Below, piece after piece: positions 63,039 to 64,000 of a stretch of DNA of 64,000 nt. The stretch covers positions 205,707 to 269,706 of the forward strand of contig JAFYJN010000085.1 of the NCBI GenBank assembly GCA_017538105.1, given 5' to 3'. Every line of letters begins with the position of its first letter. The stretch's first letter is position 1. The DNA is from Prevotella sp. (GTDB lineage Bacteria > Bacteroidota > Bacteroidia > Bacteroidales > Bacteroidaceae). Below the pieces are notes generated by a model. The model did no database searches. It saw nothing but the letters and a program-made list of their open reading frames with translations, and had not been told where the DNA came from. The translations under genes were made by a program, and so were the position numbers.

Positions 63039-63911
63039 TCACAATCCAAACGGACTGGCCTTTCTCATGGCATCTTCCACCTTGTGTTCGATGCCCTGCT
63101 GTGCGTTGTCATCACCAATGGTGGACTCGGGGCGCAGCGACTTGGCCATCTCTATATCATCGACAGAACCCAACATGTCGCCCATAATAGAACGCAGTTC
63201 TCCACGTTCGGCATAGGCCGCCACATTGAAGGGGTTGGCATCAATGACCTGACCATAGTATTCCAACGCGGCATCGTAGTTTCCAGAGGCCTTCTCCACC
63301 CTGGCCATGAGCAACAACGCATCTTCGTTGTCAGGTATCATCGTGAGCAGTTGGTCGGCATCAGCCCGCGCATCGTCAACTTGTCCCAAATGAAGGAAAG
63401 CATCTCCCCTAAACAGATAGCCATCGACGAAGCGAGGCTCGGCGTCGATGCCCTTGGACAACCATGCCACGGCCTCTTCCCACTGTTCTTTGGCCAAGGC
63501 TCCCCGACCCAAGAGGAGGAGAGCTTCCACGTCCTTTTCATCCTGGGAGAGCACCACATCGCAAGCCTCGCGCAACGTCTCGTAATCCTCCTTCATGAAC
63601 GCCACATGCGCCATTCGGAGGAACACACGCATATTGTCGGGCTGCGCCTCGGCCATGATGCGCACTTCATCGAGGGCTTCGTCGAGCCGATCGCGCATAA
63701 GATAGAGTTGCGACAGGTGGTCGTGAATCTCCAGATCCTCCTCGCGTTCCAGAGCCTGAAGGAAACACTGCTCGGCGAAGTCGAGTTGTCCGTTTCGCAG
63801 GGCACGTATGCCGTCGTACTTGAGCGTGTCGAATGACACCTCTTCTTTAATGGGTTCTTCTGTTGTTTGCGGCTTGCTTTCTCCGCCGAAGAGTTTTTTG
63901 AAAAAGGACAT
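63039..63911 (-). CDS. TPR-repeat protein
   Basis: A 290-residue cytoplasmic protein formed of six or more tetratricopeptide repeats from residue 30 to 250 (IRALRNGQLDFAEQCFLQALE; WEEAVAWLSKGIDAEP; NYDAALEYYGQVIDANP). The N-terminus (MSFFKKLFGGESKPQ) is basic and amphipathic. It is likely a scaffold or adaptor. The upstream spacer consists of a gtgagtg-type heptamer array to the end of the window, so its promoter is not visible. Confidence 0.86.
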   Translation of the reverse strand: MSFFKKLFGGESKPQTTEEPIKEEVSFDTLKYDGIRALRNGQLDFAEQCFLQALEREEDLEIHDHLSQLYLMRDRLDEALDEVRIMAEAQPDNMRVFLRMAHVAFMKEDYETLREACDVVLSQDEKDVEALLLLGRGALAKEQWEEAVAWLSKGIDAEPRFVDGYLFRGDAFLHLGQVDDARADADQLLTMIPDNEDALLLMARVEKASGNYDAALEYYGQVIDANPFNVAAYAERGELRSIMGDMLGSVDDIEMAKSLRPESTIGDDNAQQGIEHKVEDAMRKASPFGL

Positions 63912-63919
63912 ATATTTAA

Positions 63920-64000
63920 GTAGTGAGTGGTGAGAGGTGAGTGGTGAGAGGTGAGTGGTGAGAAGTGAGAGGTGAGAAGTGAGAGGTGAGGGGTGAGGGG
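63920..64000 (+). repeat. GTGAGAG/GTGAGTG heptamer array (continues past the window)
   Basis: At least eleven 7-base units (gtgagag, gtgagtg, gtgagaa, gtgaggg) in strict register from 63920 to the last base. Confidence 0.97.

Noticed and set aside
63920-64000. Assembly or sequencing artefact at the window end
   Set aside because: The same 7-base pattern is found at many internal sites in different sequence versions, including within intact genes.

Overview
The window reads as chromosome of a Bacteroidota bacterium, most likely a Prevotella-like member of the Bacteroidales. Reasons seen in the sequence: promoters with the Bacteroidetes pattern TTTG, 19-20 bases, TAnnTTTG in front of many genes; almost no purine-rich ribosome binding sites; Bacteroidales-type proteins (BspA-like LRR protein, DUF3857 transglutaminases, beta-flower repeat protein, dNK pair, Kor ferredoxin oxidoreductase, short TatA/TatC set). 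Most of it is ordinary chromosomal DNA; no rRNA, tRNA, CRISPR array, prophage or intact insertion sequence was found.

Layout: 1-1.8 kb end of a calcium-type P-ATPase; 1.8-6 kb a surface-glycan operon (aminotransferase, nucleotide-sugar epimerase/dehydratase, nucleotidyltransferase); 6-10.2 kb a Tat/iron-sulfur block (TatA, TatC, NapH-NapG-like fusion, Tat-exported aldo/keto reductase); 10.3-15.5 kb envelope proteins including a Lys-rich repeat protein and a thioredoxin-hydrolase fusion; 15.5-19.8 kb a GrpE-like/LysM pair and a divergent SPFH/zinc-ribbon module resembling the B. subtilis ydjG/ydjI envelope-stress genes; 19.8-23.7 kb two transglutaminase-like proteins, one apparently inactive; 24-26.9 kb an orphan lipoprotein, HAD phosphatase and two deoxynucleoside kinases; 27-34.6 kb nitroreductase, MaoC, phosphotransacylase, beta-flower protein, PgeF, Obg, an Hpt-Adk fusion and Nnr; 34.7-42.7 kb acetylesterase, Fba, DacB, PH-domain protein, NadB, esterase and phosphoesterase; 42.7-47.5 kb a broken helicase-nuclease gene between a BspA remnant and an intact BspA gene; 47.6-53 kb KorDABC with FolD and Ffh; 53-55.4 kb a flavoprotein and a GYF-like protein; 55.5-61.8 kb the phenylalanine/tyrosine operon; 62-64 kb an acyltransferase and a TPR protein.

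The strongest new observation is in front of the aromatic operon. A promoter at 61806-61837 is followed by a 25-codon leader peptide (61702-61779, minus strand) whose centre is a run of Phe and Tyr codons, then by mutually exclusive antiterminator and terminator hairpins ahead of pheA. This is a complete classical attenuator that would couple Phe/Tyr-tRNA charging to expression of prephenate dehydratase, an aminotransferase, DAHP synthase-chorismate mutase, prephenate dehydrogenase and probably an EamA-type exporter.

The second is genome-scale repeat structure: many intergenic spacers, and a few coding regions, carry arrays with a 7-base period that mostly fit one degenerate heptamer, G-A-R-N-G-N-T (or its complement). 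They are accompanied by dispersed CCCTCCC/GGGAGGG palindromes and by a 71-74 base tandem repeat that carries a promoter.
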